A DNA stretch of 64,000 nucleotides from Hygrophila difformis (taxonomy: Eukaryota; Streptophyta; Magnoliopsida; Lamiales; Acanthaceae), in assembly GCA_030278955.1 (NCBI GenBank), contig JAOANR010000014.1:36345453-36409452 (forward strand), in the 5' to 3' direction. Position 1 is the stretch's first letter, and each line of letters begins with the position of its first letter. Below, one piece after another: positions 51,333-63,599 of the stretch. The notes beneath the pieces are model-generated. The model ran no database searches and was not told the DNA's origin. It worked only from the letters and a program-made list of their open reading frames with translations. The position numbers and the translations under genes are program-made.

Positions 51333-54300
51333 TTATTTCTTCCTGAAGATAATCATCCCAACGAAAGCTATGATGCGAAAAGCAATGCCGGCTAGAATAA
51401 GGTAAACTAACCGGAGACCCCAGTCATGCACATTGTAACCGTACCTTTGGAGCGCGCCACAACGGGTTAGGAGCCATACACCCGAATACCTGCAATCAAC
51501 AACCATACTCAATTATATCATGCATCCATGATGATATCCCTGATCAACTCTAGTTGTGTGGACAAGAAGGATTATTGCTAAATTGAAGTGCAGGACTGCA
51601 GCTCACGAATTTGATCTTAACTGAGCTTGAGTCGTCTGAACGCTATAGTTAAATTGCACGATTTAAAGCTCGATGTTAAATAGAGTTCCTGAGTATGTAA
51701 TATGTCCCTCTACGCAGTACAAGTAAGTCGAGACATGCAGTTCAAAGCCCATAATTAAGTTTCTATTCAAGGCAGCATTGGGACGATGAAATTGTCTTAG
51801 TAGAGATATGAAAGAGGCTCATCGCTAGCGGTTTACTGGTTAGTGTTTTAGACTACATCGATGTGAAAAAGGAAATGTAGCATACCGTTCAGCATTTCCG
51901 ATAACAAATGCTTTGAGAGCCCATTTTGTGAAACAAAATCTCGCTATATCTTTCACGATTTTGCTTGCATTCAACTGAGTTGAAATGAGGGTCAGCACCA
52001 CCGGAAGTATGACTGCACACTTCAGGAAACAGAAGCTAATTGGTCAACATAATCATGGCAGATCAAATGAAGGTTTTCTACTAAGAAAGGATGGGGTAGT
52101 TACCAGTTGAGAAGGCCCGGGCTCCAGAAATATGGCCAAAGCATAACCTATGCCCGTTACACAGTAAACAAGGCAGAGCAGGACAACATAGTTGTACCCA
52201 AATGATGATCTAGGATTGCTGAAGAAATAAAACATTGAGAGGTAGACGATGGGTTTTATCACTATATTGAATAGGTCGACTGTGTCCTTGGCTGCAAAAT
52301 GGGCTAGGCTGCTTATGCCGGAAGCACTTTCTCTCCAGAACTGTAACTTGTCCTGGGAAAATGACCTCAAAGCTGCAATCTTGCATAGAAGAGCTGAAAT
52401 AGACAAGTTACGGTAAGACATGCTGCTTAAGTTAAGGCAATATGAAATAGTAGTATTAGTTAAGAACTTACAAACACCAATTCATGGTATATGTATAAGC
52501 TCCAAAACCGAATGTCGCATCATTCGCTTTGGTAAGTGACCCCAAACACGCCCCAGCAATTAATAGGATAAGATAATCTACTGCCTGTGTTTGTGAATCC
52601 CATAATCGCTGCTTACCAATCCTGAGGGCGCCATTGTTGAGAAAATCAGATATCAATTTCAATGAGGCATAGCATAATATACATATCTAAACTCAATCTA
52701 TATTAAAATAGATTTTCAATGACATGCCTGCTGAGGAAGTACTTGTATTGTAAGAAAATATTTGGGGTTCTACGGTATGACATGTCAGTCGATCTTAGGA
52801 AGTTGTGCGTTATCCTATCACGGTGATGCTCGACATTGGCTTTGACGTCTTGCCAGACTTCACCAACAAATGAATATTCCACAGTTGCAGAATCATGAAG
52901 TTCGTGACTGTCATGATCATGATCGATATCTGATGTCCTTACAGCAGATTCACCAGAATTAGGACTAAGATCAGGAGGAATGGGATAACCATTATGTCGC
53001 ATCCAAGAAACTGGGAGCTCGGTGTAACTCACGCCAGAGCTTGAGCTTGTTTTAACCATCCCCTCCAAAATGTCAATGAAGTAATCAGGAGGATTAATAC
53101 GCTCTGGAACAATGATACCGACGAGGTCCGCAAAGTATGCCTCAACTTTTTTCACAGGTCCGTGATAAACAGTGAAGCCTCCTTTTGCCAGAAGTAGTAG
53201 ATCATCAAACATCTGAAACAATGTATAACTGGAAAAGAAAACATGTGATACCATTTAATTTTTCCATAGAGGTAAAATGTTGGGTTAAGTATCTTAAAAA
53301 AAATAAAATATAGTGTTGGTATTACCTTGGTTGATGGATGACCATGCAGATATTTACACCTGACAGAGCTTCTCGCCTAAGCGCTCTAAGAAGTAGTTGC
53401 AAAGATGAGCTATCCAGCCCAGAAGTTGGTTCATCCAAGAACAACGATGATGGTTCCATTACTAACTCAAGACCAACATTCACCCGTTTCCTTTGGCCTC
53501 CTGAAATACCTCGTTTCTCCACTGTACCAACTAAGGAATTTCGTATTGCTTGTAGCCCCAAGGAGTCGATAACCCTTTCAACTATAAGAACCTTGTCCGG
53601 CTTTGGTAAGTCCGCAGACAATCTTCAAATTACAAAATGGAAAAGTGCAGTTAAAAGGGAAAACATCATATATAATGCTGTCAAAAGTAATATCAGAAGC
53701 AATCAAATGAACAAGAGAAAAACAATTAAACTATACCTGCATCTTGCACTAAACCATAGATTTTCCTCCACAGTCAAATTTCCATGCACAATATCGTCTT
53801 GTGGCACAAATCCAACAATTTTTCTGTAGGAATGAATCGAAGTTGTTTTCCCATTAATGAAAATGGCGCCACTAACAGTGCACCCAACTGTCTTTCCAGC
53901 TAGAGCAGAAAGGAAGGTCGTTTTCCCTGCTCCGGATGGTCCCATCACAGTTGTAATGCGGCCAGGTTTTAGCATCCCAGTGACAGACCTCAAAAGGTTT
54001 TTTTTCTTGCCTTTGAGAGTAACAGACAAATCCCTGAAAGTGATCTCCATAAGAGGTCTTTTCCGAGCCCCATTGTCCGTCGCCATCTTAAGTACTCCAG
54101 AGAAGGTCAGATTGTCTTTCTGCTGCTGAGCTTTCTCTCTCTCTCAGTATGCATACTTGAAAATCTGACTACGAGTGTGAATGTCTTTATCTTTCGAAAT
54201 TTTCTTTTTGAGATTTTTTTCAGTAGCATCTGAATGAGAATCGTCGAAGATACTGCTGTTGTCATCGTCTCCATACCTCATGTCAACATAATGGCTTGAT

Positions 54301-57300
54301 TCATATGCCTTTATTTCAGATGCTGAAGTTGATACCTCGGAGATCGGCAGCATAGGCGGGTATAAATCACTTCCTGCTTCACTTAGCGCGCGGTTCAAAA
54401 TTTTGATTTCTTCCGAATCTTCACGGTTCTTCTTGGAAAACTTTCGAGATAATTGAGACTGTAACTCAATGGCATGCTTTTTAGCAGCATTTTTTGCTTC
54501 TTTCCACCGGGCACGTGCCTGAGTCTTTTCCTTAACAGTTCTTGCGGCTGCTTCCCTGGATTTGGCATACCTTCGTTCTCGTGTAGCAATAATTTGGTCA
54601 GAAAAATTGTATATAATAAGCAAAAGAGTACTCAATGCGGCCTGCAAGAACACAGAAAAGGATGACAGATGAAATTCAAAACACGAGTCATGAATTATTG
54701 TAAGAAAGAAAATCCATTTATGACACATATCATCTGGGGCGTCCTTTCTGGAAGTTTCTAGTCATCTATGAAAGACATGTAGGCATTATACAGCGCGCCA
54801 TCATCATTTTCTTTTTCAAAAGAAATGATTATGCCCAAGAGCAGGCAAAGAGAAAAATATATATGATCAACATCAAGGAATGTGAAAAAGCTAATAGTAA
54901 AACTGCTTACAATAACCAATACTCCATATGCATGAATATTTTGACTCTGTGCCTCCGCATTGCATGTAATCAACTTGAAGCATCCTGTAAATTTAGCAGC
55001 CAAGACCAGGAAAAAGTTGAGTTTATTTTCCCTTGTAAAATATCCAAGATTCAAATAGGAGTAATATATAATCATGCAAGAGTGAACTGTAATGACATGG
55101 TACCGTAGACCGTAGTATATCAAGGGACTTACGATTCTCATCTGTAGATCCCATGGGACAGTAATTCCTGAAAATTTAAATAACACATCATCACCAAAAT
55201 ACTATAGGCCATTTGAAGGTCAAAAGTGAAATTTAACAGAGATGTAAGGGTGAAACATCACTACCCGCTGCTGCAACTGTTTTTTTCAATATTTGTTGGA
55301 CAATATGAACCAGCTGAACAGAAAATCTCCCTGTTTGAGCGAGCATCCGCCCAAACATCTGCACCCCCGCAAGTATGATTTGACTGTCCCGACGGAAGTC
55401 GGTAAGAATATCTGAAACATTCTTAGTATATAACGAGTGGACATCAAAGGTTTAAGCGAACAGAAAGATGAAAGAGATTATAACAAAAGTGAGACTCACG
55501 GGGTACATCGACCAGTAGTCTGATCTAAGTTAGCTTCAGGGCAATAGGCGCCCAACGGACAGGCTGCAAATTCATGGGAAATAACCACCAAAAATTAGAC
55601 AACCGCATACATTGCCTAGAATAAAAATTCAATGACCGATCACATTGAAGGAGATTGAAAAGGGAATTAGCAAGAGCTTTTGATGAGAAGATTAATGATG
55701 TAGGAAACAGTGTCATAATAGGAAACAAGAACGCATTTAATGTATTCACAGATGAATAATCAGGCTTCATATTTATCATTGTTAGAGTTAATCAGTGTAA
55801 ACTTTTCTAAAATGTGATCATTATTATGGTAATGGGTCTATGCTAAATAGCAACCATTTCAAGAAACTAGTACTTCAACTAATCATTATAAAAGCATTAT
55901 ACTTCATGTGTGTGGGGGCAAGAAGCCAGATTAATCATATTCATACGTAAAAAATATTACGCCTCTCCACAAACTTAATGTTTAAGGAAAAAACCAGTCA
56001 TCTGACAACATTGTACACATAACATTACTTATATTCAGGCTTTACATTGAGGTACTTGTGCTATTCTGCTCAAAATTTTGTGTTTGCTAAGCTTAGAACT
56101 AACAATATGTCGCAACAGCAGAATGATATGCACAAGAAGATATATTACTAAAAATCATATAAACATGCTTAAAAATGCCAAAAAAGGAAAAGAAAAGATG
56201 TTCTCGAATGTCTTACGCATCATGCAAGAGATGCCACTTGGGCAAAAGAAACCTCGACAGCAAGGACCACATTCAGATCCTCTAGATGGTATAACCTTGG
56301 AATTCTGTAGGTCACCTTCCTCACTACCATCAGTACTACACGCCCATCCTGGCTCACAACCAGAAAGCCAATTAGAAGAATTGCAGTTCCTGTTTGGACT
56401 AAGAGATCCACTCATAAGATTGTTAAAATAAACTTCAACTTCAGCTGCTGTGCATAATCTTCCACTAAAATCTGCGTTACACAAGTAAGAGCTATCAGAA
56501 TATTGAAGCGATAAATATACACTCAACAGTCAACACCAACTATGAGGCAACAAATACTCGAGGAAGCTAAGAAATGTAAACACAGATTGGTTCAGAAGGT
56601 TCGATTAATGAAATAACGTCAGCCATTTGGTCAGTCACTCCATTAAAACGATGAATATTTATCCCAGGTCAGAGTATAATTAATACATTCTCAATCCCTT
56701 TGCATCATGTTGCAAATCAAATATGAATCTGAACTCAGATATTGAACTAAACCATAAAAATGAGCCTCAACCAAATCAAAAAGTAAGTCTCAATTATGAA
56801 CAACCAAATCAAACAACGAAAAGGGGCATGAATTACCTGCATACTTGGTCGTGCACTCTAACAAGAAATTCGGATTAGATGAATAATTAAAAGCCTTGTT
56901 CCAATCATCCTCTCTGCACGCAATATAAACTCAACAAATATCAATCAACCACACCATTCTTAAAAGAAAAACAGAAATCCCTTCCCTAAACCCAAAAACA
57001 AAAAAACAAAAGCACAGAATGAAGAATGGAGAAGACGAAATTACGGGTTGCCAACACAAAAACTGTAATCCCGGACGAATTTACTGGAGAGAACTTGGGA
57101 GGTGAAATTTTCGAGACGCCTATTAGCTTCACCCATCAAGAAATCTTGACCCGCCGCGTCGGGTAAGGGCGGACTCAAACCCCCGGTTTGGCAGCTCACG
57201 AATTGCAGAAAACTGCATTGGACGAGGAGGAACAGTGCGGAAATGCAAAGGCGGGAAGCAAATGCGAATGAGCTGAGGCTCCTCTTGCTCATCCTCTCTC

Positions 57301-57346
57301 GGCGATAGCTGCCGAGATTGAGAATCGGGATAGCAATCCAATCCAA
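51333..57346 (-). pseudogene. ABCG24/ABCG28-type half transporter, copy 2, nearly intact
   Basis: Exons, 5' to 3': 57346-57045 (start possibly 57292, MSKRSLSSF), 56913-56837, 56471-56217, 55563-55500, 55411-55265, 55167-55133, 54984-54911, 54641-53737, 53622-53326, 53228-52728, 52621-52472, 52393-52104, 52019-51886, 51489-51333. The layout is a signal peptide, a Cys-rich outer domain ([22 protein letters not shown]), one helix (ALSTLLLIIYNFSDQ), the ATPase with [17 protein letters not shown] and LDEPTSGLD, and a C-terminal membrane domain ([15 protein letters not shown]). Such half-size ABCG proteins dimerise to export substrates. Two defects: TGA at 54144-54146, where copy 1 reads SQL, with the frame open afterwards; and +1 bp at the end of exon 11 (150 versus 149 nt). 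Intron 10 has a GC donor. It could be functional if these are errors. Confidence 0.8.
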
Positions 57347-57900
57347 TGCGGATTGATCGAGGAGATTGAGGGCAACCCGTCCAGCTTATGGGTATAAAAA
57401 AATGAGGAAAAGGGTCAGAAGGTCATGTGGGGATGATCTCATCAGTCTTGGACAAGAAGAAGATAATATACATATATTGGCGACGCCGCTGCTGTCATTT
57501 GTAGAATTCGTCAAATTGCAGAAACGGGAGAAACCAGAAAGGCCAAAATGGGACTGCAGAGAACGCCAAGTTGCCAATGTGGGGCAGCGCCCATCTCACC
57601 CATGGCAATGGGCATGACCCAACTCCATAGCCGTCAGCCGGCTTCTTTATTGTTTTCCCATTTACCATCAGCCGGCGGCTTTTACCCCACTTGGTTAAGT
57701 TTTTCAATTTTACCGATACTTGCCCACGGTAAGTTTTAATCATACGCGTCTTCATGTAAGAAGAGAAAATCCAAAGGATGTTAGTAACTTGGTGTATATT
57801 ACTTCTCTTGACTTGTTTTCAGTCTCTTGATTTTGACTTTGGAAAAAGGTAACACCACATAGAATTGTGAAATGGGAAATAATTGTAGTATTAGTAGTAG
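57347..57900. other. Upstream region of ABCG copy 2
   Basis: It contains the presumed promoter. Open frames run on both strands without recognisable domains. Confidence 0.45.
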
Positions 57901-59700
57901 ATTATGAATGGATTGGAAAAGTACATACACATATTGCCGTAGCCTAACCCGGAATCGAAGTTGGTATCGACTTGTAAAACAAGAGGATTGATATTGCCTT
58001 TTGACACTTGGTGCCAAAAGGGGAAGAAAAATGAAGAACAATGGTAAAAATAACAAGGATAGGGAAGCCCTCACAAAGGATGAAATTTAGAGGTGTAAAA
58101 ACTTGGTTTCCCCACCTCTTCCAAATCTCCAAAGCAAGGTAAATCGATTTTGGTTTTGCTTCAAGAAACCAAAATAGTGCACTTAACTCAAGAGCTAAAC
58201 ACAAAGTTGTTTGAGTTATGCACTCATATGGATTTTAGGCTTCCACAAGCTCTCATTGATCTTTGAAAATAAAATAGAGAGGTTTTCTCAAATAATATTA
58301 AGCAAAGATGAGTCTTACAATGAAGGGAAACCCATATATATAGAATTCCCAAGGTCTAGCCAAAACACACTAAATTAAACAACTAGCAAAAGCAATTAAT
58401 CAATCCTAGAAAAATAAACAAGTGTTGGACAATTAAGCAACTACGACGCTACACAATTGGAAATACGACGAGAGATAACAAATGGGTTGGCGTCGTAGTG
58501 CACAAGTGTTTGGCAATTTCGGAGACTGCCGCAGCAAGGCACGGGACTCCAGCTCCCACAAAGTGGAAATTAATTACTACACTCCAGCTGGTCTTCGTGG
58601 TCCCAGCCCTTCCAAGGAAAAAGGTACCCGAATGCAATTTGAAAATGGAGGCCTCCTCGGTCGGTTCCGTACTACGACGCAGCACCTTGCGGGTCTACGA
58701 CGCTATACCAAGCGGACGACGCGAGGCTCGGCGTCGTAAGCAGGGGACGACTTCGGAGGATAGCGTCATAGCTGTTGGAGTTCGGAACGAGGGTGGCCAG
58801 AGCCAGTCGTGGTTGCGCCGGCGAGGGTTTTCTCACATACCTTGAAGGATTCTGGCCATGGATGCTTGGGAAGGCGAGGTCCGCTGGTGGTGATGACGAG
58901 TCGGGTATGGCGAGGTGAGAGCTGTGGTTGTTGGAGCTTGGCGAGGGTGGTGGCCGGAGTTGCAGGTGGCACCGGATCTCTCCTCGGGGATGGAAGGTGC
59001 GGCGGTTGGCGGCGGGGATGGAGCAGTGTGGCCGGAGTGTAATAGAGCGCGATGGAGAGCGGCGAGGAAGATGGAGGTGCGGCTGCCGAGGTTTGGCCGG
59101 GGAACTGATCGGAGAAGGTGGTCGGCGTGGGCAATGGAGACGGAGACACGGCCGGACACGCGTAGGGTTCGTCATGGGCCAGAAGGGGGACGGGCCGGTT
59201 CTTGGTGGGCTCGAGCCATTGGAGCAAATGGGCCGGAACAAGGGCTGGGGTGGCTTGGGCCAGAAGAGGATGTGGGCCGCTGATGTAGGAGTGCGGCTTG
59301 GGCCGATTTGAGGACTGGGCCGAGTCAGGTTGGTGGGCCGGACCAGGAGAGGGAGGGCTTGATTAGCTTGGGCCGGCTTGGTCTTTGTCTCCTTAGTGGA
59401 TGGGCTGGCTACTGAATTGGGCTGTTGGAGACTCATTGGGCCTTGGTTCTCTTTAATTAATTTAGCCCACTTGCTATTAAGCCTTGGTCCAATCCTTCTT
59501 TGATCCATTTATTGCCACCTTTGACCGGCGGCTGCCGGGCGTTGACTCGCCGGAATCCGACAGAATTCCGGCGATGCTCCGGCGATGTTCCGGCTACCCA
59601 TATTTGATCCGATTTCCTATTCGGGTTTATCCGGGCGTCCACGCCACATATGTATCAATGTCTTAATCCAAAAGTGAAAATTCTCAATCAATTATGAGAA
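57900..59700 (-). repeat. Probable gypsy-type LTR / leader remnant with GC-rich part
   Basis: On the minus strand a TATA-like TATATATGGG (near 58333) is followed by a leader resembling that upstream of the gag-protease frame at 60873-63554 (AGGGTTTTC... GGATAGGGA context). Upstream of the TATA lies a GC-rich stretch, 58440-59650, with repeated ACGACG/CGTCGT words. Several frames are open here, up to 278 codons on the minus strand, but all are Pro/Arg/Ser low-complexity. I read this as a solo LTR or LTR fragment; borders are uncertain. Confidence 0.35.
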
Positions 59701-60684
59701 CAAGTGGTATGAGTATACATAGATAATACATGTGGGCAAGTATTGTCCCACCCACCTTGACAATTTCTTTAAGTATTTATTAGCTAACAAACAAGAAAAC
59801 TAGAAACCATATCAAAAGGGTAGCACCATATGGGATTAATTAAGGGCATTTATAAAGAATAAATATAAAAATAAAATAAAATTGGGATGCATGATAATAT
59901 GATATTATCTTCCCTACTAGTAATGTCTAACTTTCGCAAGAGTAACATGTCAATTAAAATGAAAACGATTTGTATGTTGGATGGATTAAAATAGAATATA
60001 TATATATATATATATATATATAGATAATAATATTGGTTGTATTATTAAAATATATATATATATATTAAATATAGAATTCGAAATTATATTCATAATTTTT
60101 TTTTAACATTTCAATTTTGATTTCGCTAAATTCTAAATTGAATTTGAAAAAAAAATAAATAATCAAATTTGTACAGCCTAGTAGAGAGGGTGGAGTTGGT
60201 CTTGTTCTTCAACATTCAATATAGGTTGATTGTTGACCCATTATTTTAATGAATTTTGTTGCACTATTGGTCGGCATATATGATGATTGCCCATATGATG
60301 AACCATATTGAATTTATACATAACATAAAGTTAAATTTTGTTTAATATTCTTGAACTCAATTTTTTTTCCCAAAATTCCTGCGACCGAATTGCGGTCGGA
60401 TATTTTTTTATTTTTTATATTTCCAATCATGAATAAATTTGTTATTTTTTTCGGTGAACAATGAATAAATTTGTTATTGACTTAGAATTTAGATTAATTT
60501 TAATAAATATAAAAATTCATCCCTCTAAAGATGAAATTTTCTATTTGTCTCCGCCATTTATGGTGTAATGCCTTGTTTTCCTTTGTCTGTGTTTTTCTCC
60601 TAAGTAGATGTATTTAATGGAAAGCTAAAAATATTTTTACTTGTTGAATTGTCCTCATATTTTCAACTGTAAAGAGTGTTTTAA
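59701..60684. other. AT-rich intergenic DNA with (TA)n
   Basis: A TA repeat lies at about 59998-60022 and a shorter one near 60050-60065. No gene is seen. Confidence 0.6.
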
Positions 60685-60752
60685 TTTGTGTGGCATGACC
60701 TCCCACCTCTCATTTCCACTCCTTTACAGGCCTTTAATGACTCCTAAAAAAA
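60685..60752 (+). mobile_element. 3' fragment of SINE family 1
   Basis: The segment from GTGTGGCATGACCTCCCACC to TTTAATGACTCCTAAAAAAA matches the 3' half of the SINE at 47468-47632. The promoter half is missing. Confidence 0.6.
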
Positions 60753-60872
60753 ACCCGTAAACAGTGTTTTTGGGATTGCATTTTATCAACTAACTTGAAC
60801 AATAAATAATTACGTACATATGTATTATGTAAATTAATTATCTTGCCACTTGCCATATTCCATGTCTATCTA

Positions 60873-63554
60873 TCATTTTCCTCGTTTTTGAAATCTACTA
60901 AGTAAACTTAGTTCATAACAGTTACTCTTATGATATATGAAAGGATCAATACAATTGTGCTCAAGCAATCTAGCATGCATATGAAAATTCCCCAAGTAAA
61001 CCTCATAATGCATAAAAAGATCCACAAAATGATTTTTAAGTAATCTAGCATGTGTATCAAAGTTCTTCAAGTAATGCTCATAAGTCCTAAAAGGATCTAT
61101 ATGACAATGTTCAAACGAACTAGCATACCATTCATCTTTTCTCAAGTAATGCTCATGCTTAATGCTAGAGTTTAGAGTATATGGTAAAGAATAGTAATGT
61201 CCAAATAATCTAGCATAAGTGTTATCAATTCTCAAACATGGCTCATACTTCATGCTAGAATTTAATGAACATGATAAAGGTCTTTCATTGTGATGTTCAA
61301 ACATACAAGCATACTCATCTTCAACTCCTAAGTAATCCACATACTTTATGCTAGAATGTAAAGAATAGGATAAAGGATTCTCATAGTGCGGCTCAATCAT
61401 TCTAGCATACTTATAATCATCTCTCAAATAATCCATATGTGCTATGCTAGAATGTAAAGTAGGTAGTAAAGGTTTTTCTACCTCATGCTCTTCAACATCA
61501 AACTTAAAAGAATAAACCTCATTTGAGCTTTCATCCTCAAGATCTTCATGATCTTCTTTAATTTCTTCTTCAAGTGCCATGGTGTCATCCTCATGATTCT
61601 CTTCAAATCCCATGGTGTCATCTTCATTCCTACAAGCAAGGTTAGATGCAAACATTGCATTGGCAACAACTAAAAGTGCTCTAAACCTATCAAAGCTTGC
61701 ATGTGGTCTACCCAAGAACCACTTAATAAGTACACCAAAGTCCATAATGTCCATGTACAAGAATTCAAAACAATTTAAGCCTAAAACATGCTTAAAACAA
61801 TCAAAAAGTAAAATCCTTCTTGTTGTATCCTCATTCCAAGCATGGTCCTTGTATGTCATCTTGCACCAATCCGCATAGCTCACTTTTGGAACTTGAAGCT
61901 CATCCTCTTCATTATGGCTAACTTCTTTTCCTTTCTTTTTGGATTCTTTGTTGAGGTGCTCCTCTTCTTTCATCCTTTTCTTCAAGCCAACTTGATCCTT
62001 GAGTACTTCCTTCAAAAAAAGAGATGAAATAACAATGTTAGTACCATTATCACAAAAAGAAATTTTATTCACTAAACCATCATATTGGATAGCCTTGTCG
62101 GATTGCCAAGGCCTTCCAAGTAAGATATGACATGCACTCATAGGTGACACATCACAAAGAATCTCATCCTTGTAGACTCCCATTGAAATTGGCACTTTAG
62201 CTTGTTGAGTCACTTTTGACTCTCCACTCTCATTCATCCATTGCAATGTGTAAGGTGATGGATGTTTGAAGGTTGGCAAGGACAACTTCTTAATTGTGTA
62301 CAACGAAACCACATTGGTGCAACTCCCATTGTCTATGATGGCCAAAGCATTCCTTCCTTGAATTTTGCACCTACAATGAAAAAGATTATGTCTTTGCTCC
62401 TTAACTCGATCCTCTTCATCACCATCCTTTGATCTATGACCAAGCTTCCTCTTTGCCACCCAAGATGAAGATGATGCCTCACTATCTTCTCCATCTTGAA
62501 AAAGGACCTTCTTGACTTTATCACTCTCTCCTTCACTTGCACTTGAATCACCTACATGATCAACAAATTCATAAGAACCATTCTCATGCAATATCAATGT
62601 CTTTTTAGAAGTGCAACTAGAAGCATAATGTCCTTTTTGACCACATTTAAAACAAGTAATATTTCTAAGACTACCATTACTAGATTTAGAAACTTCCCCT
62701 TTTTGTCTAAACATATCCGTCATCTTGAAGGGTGGCTTCTCTACTTGCTTTGGTGGCTCCTTTGATGACTTGCTCTTCTTGGTCTTCTCTTGGACTTCCT
62801 TAGAATATGACGATTCTTTGATTGAGGATGTCTCTTTGATGTAGTACTTTTGCTTGCTCCTTGAAAGTTGATCCTCCATGTAGAATGGTGGTATGAATCT
62901 AGCCTCCATAGCTCGAACTAAGCCTCTCCAAGTGTCAATTGGTCTTACACCCATTCGGTCAAGATCCCTATTGTGTTTCTCCCACCAAGTCATGGCATAC
63001 TCCTTGAACTCAACAACGGCAACCTGCACTTTCTTAGAATTGGAATAGTTATGACAAGCAAATAATACCTCCATCTTACTTTTCCACTCTAAAAACTCAT
63101 GTGGATCACTTGATCCCTTAAAACTAGGAATTGAAAATTTAATACTCTTAAGCTCATTATCCTTTCTACCATGAGACCTACGGCCTATTTCACCAAATTC
63201 ACCATCGACTTCGCTTTCATGTACACCATCTCGCCTAGGTGTACACCTTTGGTTCCATGGCTCATCAACTCGATCATCATGTCTAGGCCTCGGCATTTGA
63301 TTGGCTCGACCATGCCTTGACTCCTCTCGGTCCATCCCATCATTGGACTCGTCCTCATAATGGTCTCGGCCTCTAACTCGAGGTAAGGAACCCCTCGGTT
63401 CACTTGCATGGCCACGGTGCCGCCCATATGTAAGTGGACTATTGCCATGGATCGATTGCTTGTCTAAGTTGGTCACCGGATGAACAAGAACACAAAATAA
63501 AGAAAAATAAAAGGATAGGGGAATTTTTGGAAGAAGGGGACTAAGTAAATCCAA
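60873..63554 (-). CDS. Gypsy-type gag-protease polyprotein with C-terminal repeat domain, 893 residues
   Basis: An uninterrupted frame. Residues 60-135 are Arg/Asp-rich. The gag core follows (FSIPSFKGSSDPHEFLEWKS; WWEKHNRDLDRMG; MEARFIPP), then a CCHC knuckle near 302 (CFKCGQKGHYASSC) and a retroviral-type protease near 405 (AIIDNGSCTNVVSLYT; HILLGRPW). Where reverse transcriptase should begin there is instead a charged linker, a conserved-looking block (YADWCKMTYKDHAWNEDTTR; WFLGRPHASF), an acidic stretch, and about seven degenerate repeats of 25-32 residues from about 695 to 880 (SSIKYxDYLxxExxYAxxFEHH type). No RT, RNase H or integrase is present, so the element would be non-autonomous. 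The first Met lies in a hydrophobic stretch; the true start may be further in. Confidence 0.85.
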   Translation of the reverse strand: MDLLSPLLPKIPLSFYFSLFCVLVHPVTNLDKQSIHGNSPLTYGRHRGHASEPRGSLPRVRGRDHYEDESNDGMDREESRHGRANQMPRPRHDDRVDEPWNQRCTPRRDGVHESEVDGEFGEIGRRSHGRKDNELKSIKFSIPSFKGSSDPHEFLEWKSKMEVLFACHNYSNSKKVQVAVVEFKEYAMTWWEKHNRDLDRMGVRPIDTWRGLVRAMEARFIPPFYMEDQLSRSKQKYYIKETSSIKESSYSKEVQEKTKKSKSSKEPPKQVEKPPFKMTDMFRQKGEVSKSSNGSLRNITCFKCGQKGHYASSCTSKKTLILHENGSYEFVDHVGDSSASEGESDKVKKVLFQDGEDSEASSSSWVAKRKLGHRSKDGDEEDRVKEQRHNLFHCRCKIQGRNALAIIDNGSCTNVVSLYTIKKLSLPTFKHPSPYTLQWMNESGESKVTQQAKVPISMGVYKDEILCDVSPMSACHILLGRPWQSDKAIQYDGLVNKISFCDNGTNIVISSLFLKEVLKDQVGLKKRMKEEEHLNKESKKKGKEVSHNEEDELQVPKVSYADWCKMTYKDHAWNEDTTRRILLFDCFKHVLGLNCFEFLYMDIMDFGVLIKWFLGRPHASFDRFRALLVVANAMFASNLACRNEDDTMGFEENHEDDTMALEEEIKEDHEDLEDESSNEVYSFKFDVEEHEVEKPLLPTLHSSIAHMDYLRDDYKYARMIEPHYENPLSYSLHSSIKYVDYLGVEDEYACMFEHHNERPLSCSLNSSMKYEPCLRIDNTYARLFGHYYSLPYTLNSSIKHEHYLRKDEWYASSFEHCHIDPFRTYEHYLKNFDTHARLLKNHFVDLFMHYEVYLGNFHMHARLLEHNCIDPFIYHKSNCYELSLLSRFQKRGK

Positions 63555-63599
63555 GGGAAGTGAGATTTACCCAAGACAAATGGATTTCATGAGTGCATC

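Noticed and set aside
51198..51395. 65-codon plus-strand frame
   Set aside because: It lies opposite the last exon of ABCG copy 2, whose minus-strand reading matches the family C-terminus.
53338..54129. Plus-strand frames of 163 and 90 codons
   Set aside because: Antisense shadows of the ABCG copy 2 ATPase exons.
58672..59508. 278-codon minus-strand frame in GC-rich DNA
   Set aside because: Pro/Arg/Ser low complexity with other frames also open on both strands; GC content alone explains it, and the context is LTR-like.
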